DNA from: Clostridiales bacterium
GTDB lineage: Bacteria; Bacillota; Clostridia; Saccharofermentanales; Saccharofermentanaceae
Direction of reading: 5' to 3'
Assembly (NCBI GenBank): GCA_017480325.1
Contig: JAFVAY010000008.1
Location: forward strand, 186,001-250,000
Length of the DNA: 64,000 bases
The translations under genes and the position numbers were made by a program. Positions 63,474 to 64,000 of this stretch are shown piece by piece (the stretch's first letter is position 1; each line of letters starts with the position of its first letter). The notes below the pieces were generated by a model. That model ran no database searches, was not told the DNA's origin, and saw nothing but the letters and a program-made list of their open reading frames with translations.

Positions 63474-64000
63474 TTATTCTGAATTGGAATTCTATGTAAA
63501 GAGCACGGATTGCGCCACTGACAGTCACTTGGCGCCGTACGTGCTCTTATCTGATCTGCAGGAGACAGCGGATAAGGGTGCTGCAGATACCGGATGGGGC
63601 AGAGAAGCTATCGGAGAATATGATTGCTGCTGGATAGTCTTAAGATGCCAAATGAGCTTAAGAAGACTTCCTTCTTGGAAAGAGTCATTCAAGATCAGGA
63701 CCTGGAGCTGCGGGGCAAGGAAGCTTTTCTTCGACAGAGAGTATGAGATATTTGACGAGACCGGAGAGCTTATCGGCAGTTCTACCTCGGTGTGGATACT
63801 GGCTGAGAAGGAGACCCACAGGCCTGTATTCCCGTCTAAGCTCCCGACGCTTCCTCAGGACTTCGCTCAGTCCGACAGACTTGCTCTGGGAGAGTCCTGT
63901 CCCAAGCTTAAGCTTCCTATAAGGCCTGAAGACAAGGCTCCTGTGATCATTAAGTATGCGGATTATACTGAGCTTGATCACAATCACCATGTTAATAATA
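63466..64000 (+). CDS. Acyl-ACP thioesterase (3' end outside window)
   Basis: The enzyme releases fatty acids from acyl carrier protein. The frame is open to the window edge (178 codons seen). The first hotdog domain (FYVKSTDCATDSHLAPYVLL, ADTGWGREAIGEY, LRRLPSWKESFKIRTWS, FDRE) is complete. The second begins with ADYTELDHNHHVNN at the very end, which carries the catalytic Asn/His region. The start is ATG 63466 (GAGG is 4 nt upstream), with ATG 63463 an alternative. Confidence 0.85.
   Translation, partial: MPDYSELEFYVKSTDCATDSHLAPYVLLSDLQETADKGAADTGWGREAIGEYDCCWIVLRCQMSLRRLPSWKESFKIRTWSCGARKLFFDREYEIFDETGELIGSSTSVWILAEKETHRPVFPSKLPTLPQDFAQSDRLALGESCPKLKLPIRPEDKAPVIIKYADYTELDHNHHVNN

Overview
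The window is a 64 kb chromosomal segment of a Gram-positive anaerobe of the class Clostridia, probably a gut or rumen Oscillospirales/Saccharofermentans-like lineage. The placement rests on gene order (ylxM-ffh-rpsP-khpA-rimM-trmD-rplS-rbgA-rnhB; asp23-amaP-nusB), a Firmicute-type LexA operator, a CIRCE element before groES-groEL, a long PPi-dependent phosphofructokinase, a clostridial glutamate dehydrogenase and a secreted GH5 glucanase. Only the class is well supported. No tRNA, rRNA, CRISPR array, IS element or prophage was recognised. Coding density is very high; the only gap above 300 bases is 37527-38200.

Layout: 1-5166 mutS (5' end outside the window), mutL, miaA. 5358-7112 lexA (minus) and two small unknown genes. 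7276-8640 gdhA. 8716-18778 an amino-sugar island: a short nagA, a diadenylate cyclase fused to a YbbR domain, glmS, glmM, a stand-alone left-handed beta-helix acyltransferase, nagB, a formyltransferase with C-terminal ankyrin repeats, and a MutS-like ATPase. 18831-21667 a HEAT-repeat gene and two secreted lipoproteins (GH5, CapA-like). 21685-29316 purine and cofactor genes (purE, purF, purN, purO, AICAR transformylase, argJ, nadE). 29330-33194 a membrane O-acyltransferase set. 33201-37526 a PHP phosphoesterase (minus), PPi-PFK and a secreted DUF4214 protein. 38201-43706 the SRP/ribosome-maturation operon. 43719-45380 a degenerate GGDEF-EAL protein (minus). 45500-53504 efp, the asp23 genes, nusB, ispA, dxs, nadK, argR and recN. 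53460-64000 a pseudouridine synthase (minus), rny, a two-component system, galE, an LCP ligase, groES-groEL, a membrane protein and the start of an acyl-ACP thioesterase.

How the genes work together: the amino-sugar island covers entry and exit of GlcNAc-6-P/GlcN-6-P (NagA, NagB), synthesis of GlcN-1-P and probably GlcNAc-1-P (GlmS, GlmM, acyltransferase), and places c-di-AMP synthesis inside the same unit. The purine run carries a PurF whose glutaminase site is degraded, and splits the usual bifunctional PurH into PurO plus a stand-alone transformylase.

Most notable observations: (1) the CdaA-YbbR fusion; (2) the PurF without its glutaminase nucleophile or oxyanion-hole residues; (3) several monocistronic or first genes whose -10 box ends 6-8 nt before ATG with no Shine-Dalgarno, suggesting leaderless mRNAs; (4) a promoter for a secreted protein whose -35/-10 spacer contains a T12 tract, a candidate phase-variable switch; (5) 52-bp periodic repeats in the one long intergenic region. 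All are read from sequence by eye; no database search or folding program was run.
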